Assembly (NCBI GenBank): GCA_947179485.1
Contig: OX359246.1
Location: forward strand, 30,442,001-30,506,000
Source of the DNA: Allacma fusca
Lineage: Eukaryota > Arthropoda > Collembola > Symphypleona > Sminthuridae
Direction of reading: 5' to 3'
Length of the DNA: 64,000 nt
Part shown: piece by piece, positions 33,690 through 44,649 of the stretch
Numbering within the stretch: position 1 is the stretch's first letter
Layout: the number at the start of each line of letters is the position of its first letter
Program-made: the position numbers and the translations under genes
The notes under the pieces: generated by a model
The model's database searches: none
Told to the model about the DNA's origin: nothing
Seen by the model: the letters and a program-made list of their open reading frames with translations, nothing else

Positions 33690-34889
33690 GTTTTTCAGTT
33701 TTATCCCAGATTATAAAGATTTTTATGAGTGGAATTTTTACACTTTACAATTAATTTTTTTTAGCAATCAGTGTTATTAGTAGTACACATTTAATTGAAT
33801 CAATTATAATTGAACTCAAAAAGCCATTTTTTGTGAAAGTGACATTTATTAATTTATTGTTCGAAACTATTTGACTAGACAGGAAATTATTGAAATAAAT
33901 CTCCATTTAAAAATCTATGGTAGTATGTAACTCTGTGGTCCGGAATAAATAAATATTCTTGTGTGTTGAAAATGCTCTGTATTTTTAAGTTTGATTATAC
34001 GAGAGCTATCGATGGCAAGGTCGTGTCGTACCCTTAAAACTCAACGACATTTATCACCACTTTTAGCCTCAGTGAAAACCTGAAGACCATTGATATTATC
34101 GTGCCGTCGTTAAGTTTCGTAAGTTCGTTAAGTTTTAATAATTCAGGCTACACAGTATGTCATTATTTTGAGATAATGAATGCTTTGATGTTAAATGAGA
34201 GGCGATTTACTACACATTGCAGATAATTATGATGTTACACATGCTATTACATATGTAAGTAAATGTACGTATATAAAACACATACTTACATTTAGGTATA
34301 ATGAAAACAAGTGAAATTTGATTTTCAAACCAATATACATTTTTATGAGTAGGGCACTTGAAAATAAATGCATACATCTGAAGAGACTTGCGGCTTCCCA
34401 TAAGAGTTTTGAGTCCGATTATAACCAACAGGAGCTAAACAAAAGGCCTTCTGGGTGGGAGGTGGGACAATGTCACACCCACATTTAGCACAGGACTCAG
34501 GCGGGGGCATACTAGGTATTTTTCCAGTAATGAAGGTATAAAGTGCTTTTTGACTACCAAAATTTATGAAACTAGTTTAGATAAAAATAGTTTTTGGAAG
34601 ATTCTGTTATTTAATTTTAAAGTTTAGTTATAATTTGCACCAAATATGTATTTAGCATAAATATACAGAACCATACATTCTTCTTCTACCACCAGGCACC
34701 CGAAGTTCCCATTAATATCAAATTTTCAAGTTCTTAAAAAATATTCTCATTGAAGGAGATCTGTACTTGCTGCGACAAGGGTTAAGAATAGGAGGTATAG
34801 TCAGGATTCTTGCTATTTGCTAATTTTTTTGTTACCGCAGTAAATTTGTTGTCATACCCAAAGATGGGGAAAATACTTGGTTTTCCAAT
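33690..34889. other. Intergenic, no supported gene
   Basis: AT-rich sequence with AATAAATAAATA-like runs; nothing recognised. Confidence 0.4.
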
Positions 34890-35070
34890 TTCAAATACAA
34901 AATAAAATACATCAGCACAAAAATGCAAAATACAAAATACAAAATAAAATACAGCAGCGCATAATTGCAAAATACTAAATACAAAATAAAATACAGCAGC
35001 ACAAAAATGCAAAATACCAAATACAAAATAAAATACGGTAACACAAAAATGGGAAATAAAAAACTCGAAC
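34890..35070. repeat. 42-bp tandem repeat of AAATACAAAATA words, four copies
   Basis: AAAATAAAATAC begins copies at 34899, 34941, 34983 and 35025, exact 42-bp spacing. Copies contain CAGCAGCACAAAAATGC. The word is the one that fills the elements at 1359-3189 and 60100-60747. No TIR was found here. The minus-strand ORFs with FCILHFCAAVFYFV-type repeats are products of this array. Confidence 0.88.
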
Positions 35071-35079
35071 ACAAATTGC

Positions 35080-36038
35080 GCTATTAAAGTACAATTAATG
35101 TTAAATAAGTATCCAGCTTTTCAAAATATAAATACCAAAGTACTTTAGATATCTCAAAATGCAATAACTGTTTTTCAAATGCAGTGTTTGAAAATACTTC
35201 CGGTCAAACCAAAAGTATTTTGACGCTATTTAGTAAAATATTTCATGGGATTTTCAAGTATCTAACTGATTTGTCTTTACTTTTAGTTTTGTACATGGCC
35301 GGTAAAAATAGGAAGTGAGGATTGGAGAAATTAAGGGTTTTAATCACAAGTTGTCAAAATTCCGAGAAGCTCACGGAAATCTTCCAACTCGATCATAGAT
35401 TTCCATGTTATGAAAGCAGTTTCAATTCTTGATGCAAATTGTTGGATCTTTCATATAATAAGTTCATAATGTCATAACTTCATCTTCCTTCACTTTTAAC
35501 AGTTCTGACATAGATTTGGTACAAATGTGAGGTCGAACATGCTACGGTCATAGGTTATTCCTGCTGGAGAGGGTAGTCAACCAGATATTATACACAAATC
35601 ATTTGTCCGACTTTTGAGCTATACCCCCTGTTTTGATGACGTCCTTTGCTTTTAATAAACGTGTAAAATAAATGTTCTTACCTTACGAAACGTTTTAAAC
35701 AGGAATCTTGACATCGTTCTAAAGGACTTGTTCAGTAACAGAAAATTGGGAATAATCATTAAAATTAATTATATCAATAATGGGTCTACTAGAGATATAT
35801 CATTATTACTTAATGAAAGTGGGAAATATTTGGCAAATACTATTTCTACCTTTAAGGTTTCAATTAAAACCTATTCATTTGAAACGTATACTCTAAGGTG
35901 GAACTATTTTAACAGTTAATTTTTTTTATATTTTAAAAGAAATTGCTATTAAATGAATTAACATTACTATTTCAAGAATAGACTACTAACTTAGTTAATA
36001 ATATTCAGTTGCCCACACGTAATAAGCAAAATTTTGAA
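35080..36038. other. Upstream flank of the ionotropic receptor
   Basis: AT-rich. A 63-codon ORF at 35728-35919 precedes the receptor but I see no link to it. No promoter motif recognised. Confidence 0.4.
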
Positions 36039-39000
36039 ATGAGTTCCCCCACGTCAATTCGTTCAATTCTAGTTCTGAAATTTTTTTTGAGTTCGGTTCT
36101 GCTTTTCAGTAAATCCTATGAAATTATTAATCCACTGCGAAACGTTTCACGGGAGAAAATACACTTTTTAATTAAAAATTATTCTCTCTGCATGATTCAA
36201 ATCATAACGTCAGGGAATTTTGAACTAATTTCATACCCCGATATTGACATCCCATTCCATAAAGTCATTGTTTCGCAGAAATAACCACAAATACCTTACT
36301 GCACAAATTCAGATGGTTGAAATGTCTAGCTGTCTTTACATTTGTCAACAGTAAATACGATGAAGCTTCAAAAAGTCTTTTCAAAAATCCCGTCAAACCA
36401 GGTATCATTATACCAGGCAGTAACGATTGGAAATCACTGTTGAAAGACGTTCAAAAAGGTACTTCCAAGAGTTCGGACCAGCTTTGGGAAAACCTCAAGC
36501 CAATACAGTAAAACCTGTATATAGTGGTTTCTCTAGGGAACCTAATATTTGACCACTATGTACAGTGACCACTATACTCAGTATAGTGGTCATGGACCAC
36601 TATATAGGGTGCAAATATTAAATGAATATTTTAACGCGTTTAAAAAGACATAATTGAAACGGTTGCATATTTTTAATAATCACTAATTTTTGACCGTTTA
36701 ACATTTTTCAACTTGTATTGAGCAAGATATTCTGTATAACGATAATTCTATATAGTAATTCTAAATATTGTTTTTGAATACTACGTGAAATAGCTACCAA
36801 CTACCGTAAAATTACTTTATTATTGACGCCGGCAGATTCTCCGCAAATATAATTTAGACAAATATAATGTTTCTTCTTCCAAGATTCAATCCAACCATTG
36901 CTTGCTGGCTATCCTGCCTGCCACTTTCACTTTGAGATTTTCCAATAATTTCTAATATTCTATATTTTTTTGAAACGGAAATCAAAGTGTTTTTGAACTG
37001 TGCGTGGTATGGAGGTATGGTACCGGGAATATGCTTTATTTAAGAAACCGTAATCTAGAATAATTTTAGAAATCTATAGAAATTATGAGCGATGATTTCG
37101 TGTGCACATGGTTTTTAATGCTGACCACTGTATTCAGAGTTCGAAGCATGCATTTCGTAATGAATGGACATAAGCCCGGGTCATTAATTGACAGGGGACC
37201 ACTATAGAGAAAACCACTGTATACAGGGTTAACGTAATGTTAAAACATAGGGCGCATGACGGGGACACATGATACTGGTCACTGTGAACAGGAGACCACT
37301 GTATAGGTGGTCACTATATACAGGTTTTACTGTATATAACGATGGCACAAGATGTGGAAGCGACAGAGCAAGGTCAAAGTTTTGTGTACTGAATCGATAT
37401 TACTTTTTCTTTCATGATCAATTGAAAATTAGATCCAGCTTCATGTCTGCTATTGCACACAGTGATTTAATTCCAAAATTTACTTTTGCACCGACGTGTT
37501 TCATAAAATACGGAGCTTCATCCAAAAATTTTGGAATTCTGGAAAGTTGTTCGTTTATTTGCTGGTATTGTTCCGATGGTCCAAAATTTAAAAATGCATT
37601 TAGGAGTGATCCCAAAAATCCGGTCAGATACTCTGAACTCAAGCTAACAATTTCAACATCCAGAGAAGAAATTATAGGAGCGTTCAAAAATTCATTACCA
37701 AATGGAGAATCCATAAAATTGATAAGTGTGGGATGGAATCCGTCCAGTTCATTTGAAAGAATTGACAAAAATGCTAACCCATTTTCAAGAAAAAATTTCA
37801 TTCCGGCACAATTGACTGTACTTCTTTTTGCCTTGGGAACCTCTAACGTGACAAGGATTGGATCCTTGAAAACTGATGAATCAATGGGAATCCGGACAGG
37901 GTCCTTTTACAACATTTCTTTTGACAAAGGGCAATCAATTGAGCTCTATCCACTTGGGCTGACCCCTGCTTTTCATTTCATTGCAGGTCACGATGTTCAG
38001 AAAAACATGACGTCATTCGAATATTTGCTGGATCCATTGGAAACCTCCTTGTGGGAAGTCCTGGCCTTCGTGATCGTATTCTTATCTATTTTTATTTCTG
38101 TCTTGTGCTATTTTGAAGCTGACGATACTGGAATTCATGTAATTTATTTCACAGTATTTTTGTGGCTAGTAGGGATACAGCTGCTCCAATACACCAACGC
38201 ATTGTGTACCTTTCTGAGGAAACAGCCAATGAAAAGATGCATAGCAATAGTTGCTGTCATTTGGACTCTAAGCACTATGATTATCACTTACGCCTTCCTT
38301 GGAGTCATGCGATCCGATTATGCCACTGCATTTCCTTTCTATACAAGTTTAACTTCTTTCACCCAACTAGAAGATTTCGAATTCTTTGTTCCCATGCATA
38401 ATTGTGTAAGGGGAAGCACATTGGCAAAGGCTAGGCTGATGAATCCATTTCATGATTTACCAAATCTCGACGATTTGATAGTAGTATTTAGGTTTTCAGA
38501 TTTACTTAAAGACATTCAAGGAATTTATTCAAACCCTTACCATTCTCTGATAAAATTTTGGAAGAATAATTTTGCTCACAAGCGCAATAACAATTTTTCT
38601 TTAAATCTTAAATTGTGGTACGTTTGTCCAGACCTATTGTCTCAAGTAATTCTTAGGAATTTAACAAAGCCAAAAACCGCTTTGATCGTAATTGAGCCAG
38701 AGTTGGAGCATTATTGGAAGTTCGCAAATAATTTGACGAGGGAAAGACACAGATTTGTTTATAACAGGAAATCCGATGAGAATTCTTTCCAAAGTGTTCT
38801 TGGCGTAGTTATTTATAAAGGTGCGGGGGAGAATTTTGGGAAGGTGACTGATAGGGTTCAAATCTTGTTATCCTCCGGAATTAATGTTTTGTGGGAGAGG
38901 TGGGAACAAATTCGGTTCAAATATCCATACCAGTTGAAATTCTTTGCAGCTGAAACCAAGAAGTTTACAGAAAGTCTGATTCCACCTCAGGCTATTTCAT

Positions 39001-39173
39001 TTCAAAACACGGATATTCACCTAATATTTTTCCTGGAATTTTATTTCCTGATCGTTGCAGTGTTTGTATTCGCTATTGAATTTGTATTTTATTTTATTTC
39101 ATTTAATGTATTTGGCTTGTTTGGAATTCTTTACGGACTGCGAGAAATTTTGTTCATTTTATGCAAGAACTGA
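36039..39173 (+). pseudogene. Divergent ionotropic receptor (IR), interrupted by a MITE
   Basis: Coding segments 36039-36505 and 37335-39173. The first ATG opens a signal-peptide-like start (ILVLKFFLSSVLLFSKSY). A 1-base shift near 36278 (poly-A context) is needed to join to the next frame (KCLAVFTFVNSKYDEA). An 827-bp MITE then splits the exon. Without it the frame continues exactly (KPI then YNDGTRCGSD). The C-terminal part has the ligand-binding lobes, then DPLETSLWEVLAFVIVFLSI (TM1), a pore-loop/TM2 region (HVIYFTVFLWLVGIQLL), TM3 (AIVAVIWTLSTMIITYAFLG) and a last TM (FFLEFYFLIVAVFVFAIEF). This is the IR/iGluR channel order without an N-terminal glutamate-receptor domain, about 765 residues. 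IRs are chemosensory cation channels. This copy is probably inactive. Confidence 0.72.
36506..37332. mobile_element. Pogo/Tigger-like MITE inserted in the IR exon
   Basis: CAGTAAAACCTGTATATAGT at the left and ACTATATACAGGTTTTACTG at the right are inverted copies, flanked by TA (36504-36505 and 37333-37334). The TIR form and TA target fit Tc1/mariner-pogo-derived MITEs. Words such as GACCACTATATA and ACCACTGTATACAGG recur inside both ends. It is 827 bp with no transposase. A 537-bp relative lies at 39574-40110. Confidence 0.93.
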
Positions 39174-39258
39174 AGGTAATTAATTTGAGACACTCTTTTC
39201 AGTAAGGGGTGGTATGTGTTGAAACACGATTTATTTCCTTGTTCCCTTTCACACATGA

Positions 39259-39264
39259 AATAAA
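39259..39264 (+). terminator. Polyadenylation signal after the IR gene
   Basis: AATAAA about 86 bases after the IR stop codon. Confidence 0.45.
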
Positions 39265-39573
39265 AATGTACCAAAATAAGTTTCTGCAAATTCCTTGTGA
39301 ACCATAAAACCGTTTGCAGATCTGATTTACACTCTATGTTTGTTTGCATAACTCTTAGGTCTTTATTAAACTCTAGAAACAAATTGCAATAAGTAGGACT
39401 ATATCAAACACCCGGTCACCCAACCATGGATCCTTGAAATGTTTACATTATTGAGCTAATCTAATCCGGCTTTAAAATATGAGAACAAATTTACTGCTTG
39501 TGTAAAAAACGCTCAGCTGTCTGCAAATCCATTGAAGTGCAAAAGTTGTTCCGTGCACGAATATAAATATGTG

Positions 39574-40110
39574 CAGTAAAACCTGTATATAGTGGTTTTC
39601 CTAGGGACGCCAAAATTTGTCCACTATAGACAGGGACCACTATATAAGTATGTAGTGGTCAGGGGTCACTATATAAATACATACACATACATACTTTAAA
39701 ATACTTCAAAGCACTAATAAGAAACAAATTACTTAGATACAATGGACATAATAAATAAGCATTTGATTTAGTACAGATACATACAATACGAAACCTCTGA
39801 AAATAAAAACGTAGTCCAAATGCCTGTAATTGAGTTAAATTCAAGCAGCCGTGTTGTTGGTTCAGGTTCGCGCGAGTTGTATTCCTTTGTTCTGACTGGG
39901 TGACCACTATATACAGGTACTTTAAGCTGCATTTTTAACTGCAGGGGTATGATTATTAGTCCACTATGAGAAGGTTTCCACTATATAGAAAACCACTATA
40001 TGGAGGGAGTTTCCTAAGTTAAAGGAAAGGAGGTGGGACCGGGATGTAAAATGTGTCCACTATAAACACGAATCCACTATATGAACGGCCACTATATACA
40101 GGTTTTACTG
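39574..40110. mobile_element. Second pogo/Tigger-like MITE
   Basis: CAGTAAAACCTGTATATAGT and its inverse at the right end match the element in the IR exon. TA follows the right end; the left flank reads TG, probably a mutated TA. The interior repeats CCACTATATA words. It is 537 bp and non-coding. Confidence 0.88.
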
Positions 40111-40898
40111 TATTTTAAAATATGTAAATATAGTTTGTATTAAACGATATTGTACTTTATAATTTAACAACTTCGGAGTAAAATTAGAGGCCTTACAGAA
40201 GAATGTGAATACAAAGCGCCTAAGTTCATTCTTTTTAACAGTTTTATTTCCAAATAAATTACCCCACGACATTGTTCCTGCTACTAAAGGAGCTTTAAAT
40301 TCTTTATTTGATTCATATCCAGTTCCAATCTAGTATGAAATTTGGTTATGCATAATCATAGTAAATCATGGATACGCGAGACAATTAACAGTACAAGATC
40401 CTTTTCTTCATGGCAGCAAAAATAATGTGGACCTATATGAACCGTCAATGAGAAGTTATTGGTCCCTCCTGTCGATTTTTTCAAAATGAATTATGTTTTG
40501 AACCTCCATTCCGTGCATGTAGCTATACTATAATACAGGTGCAGAGATAATACAAAAGGTTGAGATAAAGAGCTGTAGTACGTTAGCTCACTTTCCGTAA
40601 TGTGAATAAATAGATAAATAGATTACAATAATGCTGTAAAGTAGCAACGTGTACTTCACAATTGTTTGATCAGAGTGTCATCATGTGATTTTTAATAATT
40701 ACTCTACTGTTTTCTTATGTTCTTCGGAGTTTACCTGTTGACAGAAACAATGAAGAAGGCTATAGGAGGCAGCAAGCTTTCAACTGACAATCAGTGTTAT
40801 CTGTATATATGTATGTACATATGTTTAACGAGATAATACGAACCGATTTTTGCGGTGCAGGAGAGCAGGCTCCAATCTCACTCCTTTTCTCCCAGTTC
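40111..40898. other. Intergenic, no supported gene
   Basis: AT-rich, no recognised feature. Confidence 0.4.
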
Positions 40899-41424
40899 AT
40901 ATCTACCAGGGTTGGCAAAAAACCGGAATGTATTGATAAAGTCCAAGCCAGTGGAACAAATCGGATGTTACCGGTTTTTATTGGATACTGGCATTAATTG
41001 GATTGATTTAATAAATACCAATTAATTCCAAGCTACAACTTTTCTGTCCAAACCAGCGGCATATATTGGTTCATACCGGATTTTATTGGTTTTTGGTCTG
41101 AATTGGCAAAAATACATGCATGCGTATATTTTAAGTTTCAAACGATACTCAAATGTTTGTCGGTGAAATTCTATCTACGCCTAGCTAATTCCATGTTCAA
41201 TATTACATTGTAGTAGCTCGTACAGCTAAACGTGGAATCGGAACGTTTAACTAATACCTGCGATTGTAAGGCATGCTTCATCGAATATTGCCGTATACTT
41301 TAGTCAGTTTCTACGTTGTTCAAGCACGTGGTTTTACAATCTTTCTTATACAGAAGAAGGAAATCCCGAAGAAGTTCCGAACAAGGAAATTGTTAAATCC
41401 TCGTTTTATAATTTTTTCACAAAA

Positions 41425-44056
41425 ATGTCTGAAAGAGCAGACGTAATAGAAGAGTTGGTAAGTGTGACTGGTAGCCACTTCGAACCAGTGAGAAAAAAAC
41501 AAAAAGGAGCAACTGTGGGCCACCCCAAGAGTGACTGCTGGTCTGAGGTGATAATAGAGAGGTTGTGGGCTACTGAAACTAGGTTTCGGTAAAGGTAAAA
41601 GGATTGTTGTACCGTAACTGGTTTCGGTACAGAAAATGTCGTTGTGTTAAGCCGGGATACAGAACAGGTTTAGGACAAGGCGCGAGTTTAAACCATCATT
41701 TCGCAAGGAAATCTGGAACGTTCTGTCTACCGAAGAAATACACGTGATTTCGCTTATGAAATTTAGCGGTAACAAAATTCATCCAATTAGAGGCATTCTT
41801 GTTTCCCTAAACTAAACCGGTGTACATGAGAGTGTAGCCCGATTCTGTCAGGCAAGTTTCGGTACACATCAAAGTGAAAGTACTTTCACTGCCGGAACCT
41901 CCACCGAAACCTCAAAAAACGGTAGTCCACAACCTCTCTAATGAAAACCCGGGTTGACAATGGGAAAACAATTTCTGTTGCAACGTGCAAATATTGTAAC
42001 ATTGAAATTAGTGCTCGGGCGCCGCGAATAAAACAACACCTCATAAAATGCCGTAACGTTCCAGAAACAGAAACCGCAGGTTATTATTTTTACTGAGAGG
42101 AAAATCTAGTAGCGAGTGAAGTAACATATGATAATGGTCTACCCGGTTAAGGGAACTTTCACCAATTTTTAATGTTTTTAATCATTTAGGTTCTTCCGGC
42201 CAGGTGGATCAAGGGATAAAAACATTTACACAGCCTAAGATCACCGAATCTCTTGTTCGTACGAGTGACCAGGAGCAGCAAATAATTCAAATAGCTTTTG
42301 CGCATTTCTGGTTTTCTGCCAACTTATCATTTAATGCTGCAAGTTTACGATCCTGGACCAAACTGTGGGAAGTTGCTCGACCAGGGTTCATCACACCAAC
42401 TAGAAGACAACTGAGTGGCCTTTACTGGGCAAAGTTTATAACAGTGTAGTAGACGAATTAAAAATTCGTCTGAAAGAACAGGATGTTGTAATAATGCAGG
42501 ACGGGTGGAGTGATATTCATTATTGCCCCATCTTAACTCATGCTGTTATTTGCGGTCAGAAGGCCTTTCTTATAGATTCAAAGGACTGTGAGGATTCCAA
42601 GAAGGACCATAAGTTTCTTGCAGGAGAAATGGAACGTGTGATCAGTATGATTCAAGATGAGTTTAAAGCCCGTGTTATTGCGATAACCTCTGATAGTGCA
42701 CCCGTCATGGTAGCAATGCAAAAGGAAGTTGTTAAAACCCATCCCGGTTTGCTGTCGTATCCTTGCAATCCTCATATGCTTAACTTGCTCTGTCACGATG
42801 TCATTCCTGCGGAAACCAGCGCCGATGTTAATCGGGTGAAAATACTTTTGCATGCTTAAGTCATGATTTTACCCCACTAATTAAATTGGACTGTTACTAA
42901 CTGTCGCATGATTTTCATTTGCAGGTCAACAAAACGTTCCGCAGTAAAACAAAGTTGAAAGCAAGACTCAAAAGACTCGGCGGGGTGATGCCACAGTTAC
43001 CGAATGATACTCGCTGGATTAGCAACTTTGCATTATTTGACACTTTCGTCCTAAATCGTCCCAAGTATTTGCAGCTTTTGGAAGAATCCATACACAATAA
43101 AGAAAAACTGGTCTCTCCTGAAGTGCAGCGAATACTTAACTCAACCGACATAATTACCGAAGCAAAGGAAATTCGGATTCGGCTGAAAACTATTGTTGAG
43201 TTCTTGGAGATGGTAAATGTGTAAAAGTATTTCACTGTGAGTTGTGCAGCAAATATATATTTATATAAATACTTTTTACAGCTTGAAAGGGACTCGGCTA
43301 ATGTTGCGGATGCTTTGCACGTCTGGATTTCTCTTAGAGAAGATCCAGTGTTCATTAATTATCGAAGCAGCATTGTTGCAAGGATGAAAACCTCAGTAAA
43401 AGACTTTTTTTACGTTGCATACGCATTCCAGCCATTATATCAAGGTAATTTTAAAATTAATAATCCTATTTTCTGGCAGTTTCAGTAGTAGCTTTGCAGA
43501 CCGAAATAAATTAATTTTTATTTTAGGGAAGGGACTTCGACCAGATGAATACAAAGTTGTTGAAAAATATTTGCAAGAAAAAGACCCAAGTGCGACTTTT
43601 AGAAGAATTTATGATTCATTCTTTGACAAAAGTCCCGAAATATTCCCTGCTGAGCGTTTCGATATTGAATTTGTTTCCAACTCAAATCCAGGGACATGGT
43701 GGAATTGTATGAGGAAGTATGGAACCGTTCCCACTGAACTGATTGAATTGTTGTCTAAGTTGTACAAATGTCCACCAGGCACAGCAGCAATCGAGCGAAT
43801 ATTTTCACTTTTTGCAATAATTCAGACGAAAACGAGAAACCGGCTGGCTCAAAAACGTTTGGATAAGTTAGCGTTTGTAAATCGTTACCTAAGATCAATG
43901 GAAGCAAACGATGCATCAAAAATGAATGATAATGAACATTTGACCTTGTCTAGTATTATTATTCCAACAGTGCAGGTCGAAGAAGTTGCGGAATTTGAAG
44001 AACTTTACGACGGTGAAGACATGCCAGAAAGTGATGACGAAATTTTGAGCGATTAG
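41425..44056 (+). pseudogene. hAT transposase, intron-containing, disrupted
   Basis: ATG at 41425. Exon 1 starts MSERADVIEELVSV and leads into a BED zinc finger (CKYCN...HLIKC), which is split by a word-rich inverted repeat at about 41551-41941. Next comes 42195-42840, with the TFTQPKITE and FAHFWFSANLSFN regions, then MQDGWSD and DSAPVMVAMQKEV typical of the DUF659-like core, and a CNPHMLNLLCHD segment. Later exons begin about 42925, 43283 and 43528. The C-terminal hAT dimerisation domain shows CPPGTAAIERIFS and KTRNRLAQKRLDKLAFV. A 1-base deletion near 42437 (AKFITV, expected AKFYNSVVDE) breaks the frame in addition to the insertion. The introns and the AATAAA at 44217 fit a eukaryotic transcript. 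Confidence 0.88.
41551..41941. mobile_element. GGTTTCGGTA-word inverted-repeat element in the BED exon
   Basis: TAGAGAGGTTGTGGGCTACT at the left and GTAGTCCACAACCTCTCTA at the right are inverted copies. The interior is rich in GGTTTCGGTA/CCGAAACC words. It lies between the W of the BED domain start (SDCW) and the zinc-finger cysteines, so it disrupts the host transposase. No 8-bp duplication is visible. About 390 bp. Confidence 0.75.
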
Positions 44057-44649
44057 TATTTGGATATTAGACTAATTAAGTTTTAACCTTCTCTCTATTC
44101 ACCTCTTTGACTATTTTTCTTATTTCAACTTACAAGTGTGCTGTAAGTTAAGAATGTTTTTGGCAATAACAAATACGTATATTTGCAATATGAGCATTAC
44201 TAATATAGCTAACTGAAATAAAAACAATGGATAGATTTAGTTCAAAATTTAGTACTCAAATTGTTATTTAAAACTCAAGCATTGATTCCATTACTTTCAC
44301 ACCTTATGGCTTATCATATTCAGCAGTATTATCCAATTCTTTCCATGTGATTTAAATGTCCATGCCACTGGATTGTTCCGGTTACAACCGGTTTTTATTG
44401 GATAGTGGATTGTACTGGTTAAAACTAATTTTAACCAATTGTTTCCACCAAGCAGTTTACTCCAGGCCGGCTGGAACCGGTTTTTATCCAAAACATTCCA
44501 GGCCAATACAAGCCACTTGCCAACCCTGATATCTACGTATTTGTCTCTGTAATATTCAACTTCCATTGAAATGCTCGTCCGTGTGTCATTCGATCAAACC
44601 CCGGTTTATGTTTAGTCTTCACTGGATGTGATTATTAATATCATGGAAT

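Larger units (their letters stand above)
40907..44528 (+). mobile_element. hAT transposon with BED-finger transposase, 3.6 kb
   Basis: The left end CAGGGTTGGCAAAAAACCGG and right end ...GCCACTTGCCAACCCTG form inverted TIRs (CAGGGTTGGCAA). ATATCTAC is duplicated at 40899-40906 and 44529-44536. Subterminal regions on both sides carry repeated CCGGTTTTTATTGG/ACCGG words. It encodes a multi-exon transposase on the plus strand and ends about 120 bp upstream of methuselah-like gene B, so it may influence that promoter. Confidence 0.95.

Noticed and set aside
34782..35074. Phe/Val/Tyr-rich repeat ORFs on the minus strand
   Set aside because: Translations of the 42-bp AAATAC tandem array; the apparent membrane segments are artefacts of the repeat.
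37269..37334. ATG at 37269 as the start of the ionotropic receptor
   Set aside because: These codons lie in the MITE right end; the receptor frame begins upstream at 36039 and resumes after the MITE.
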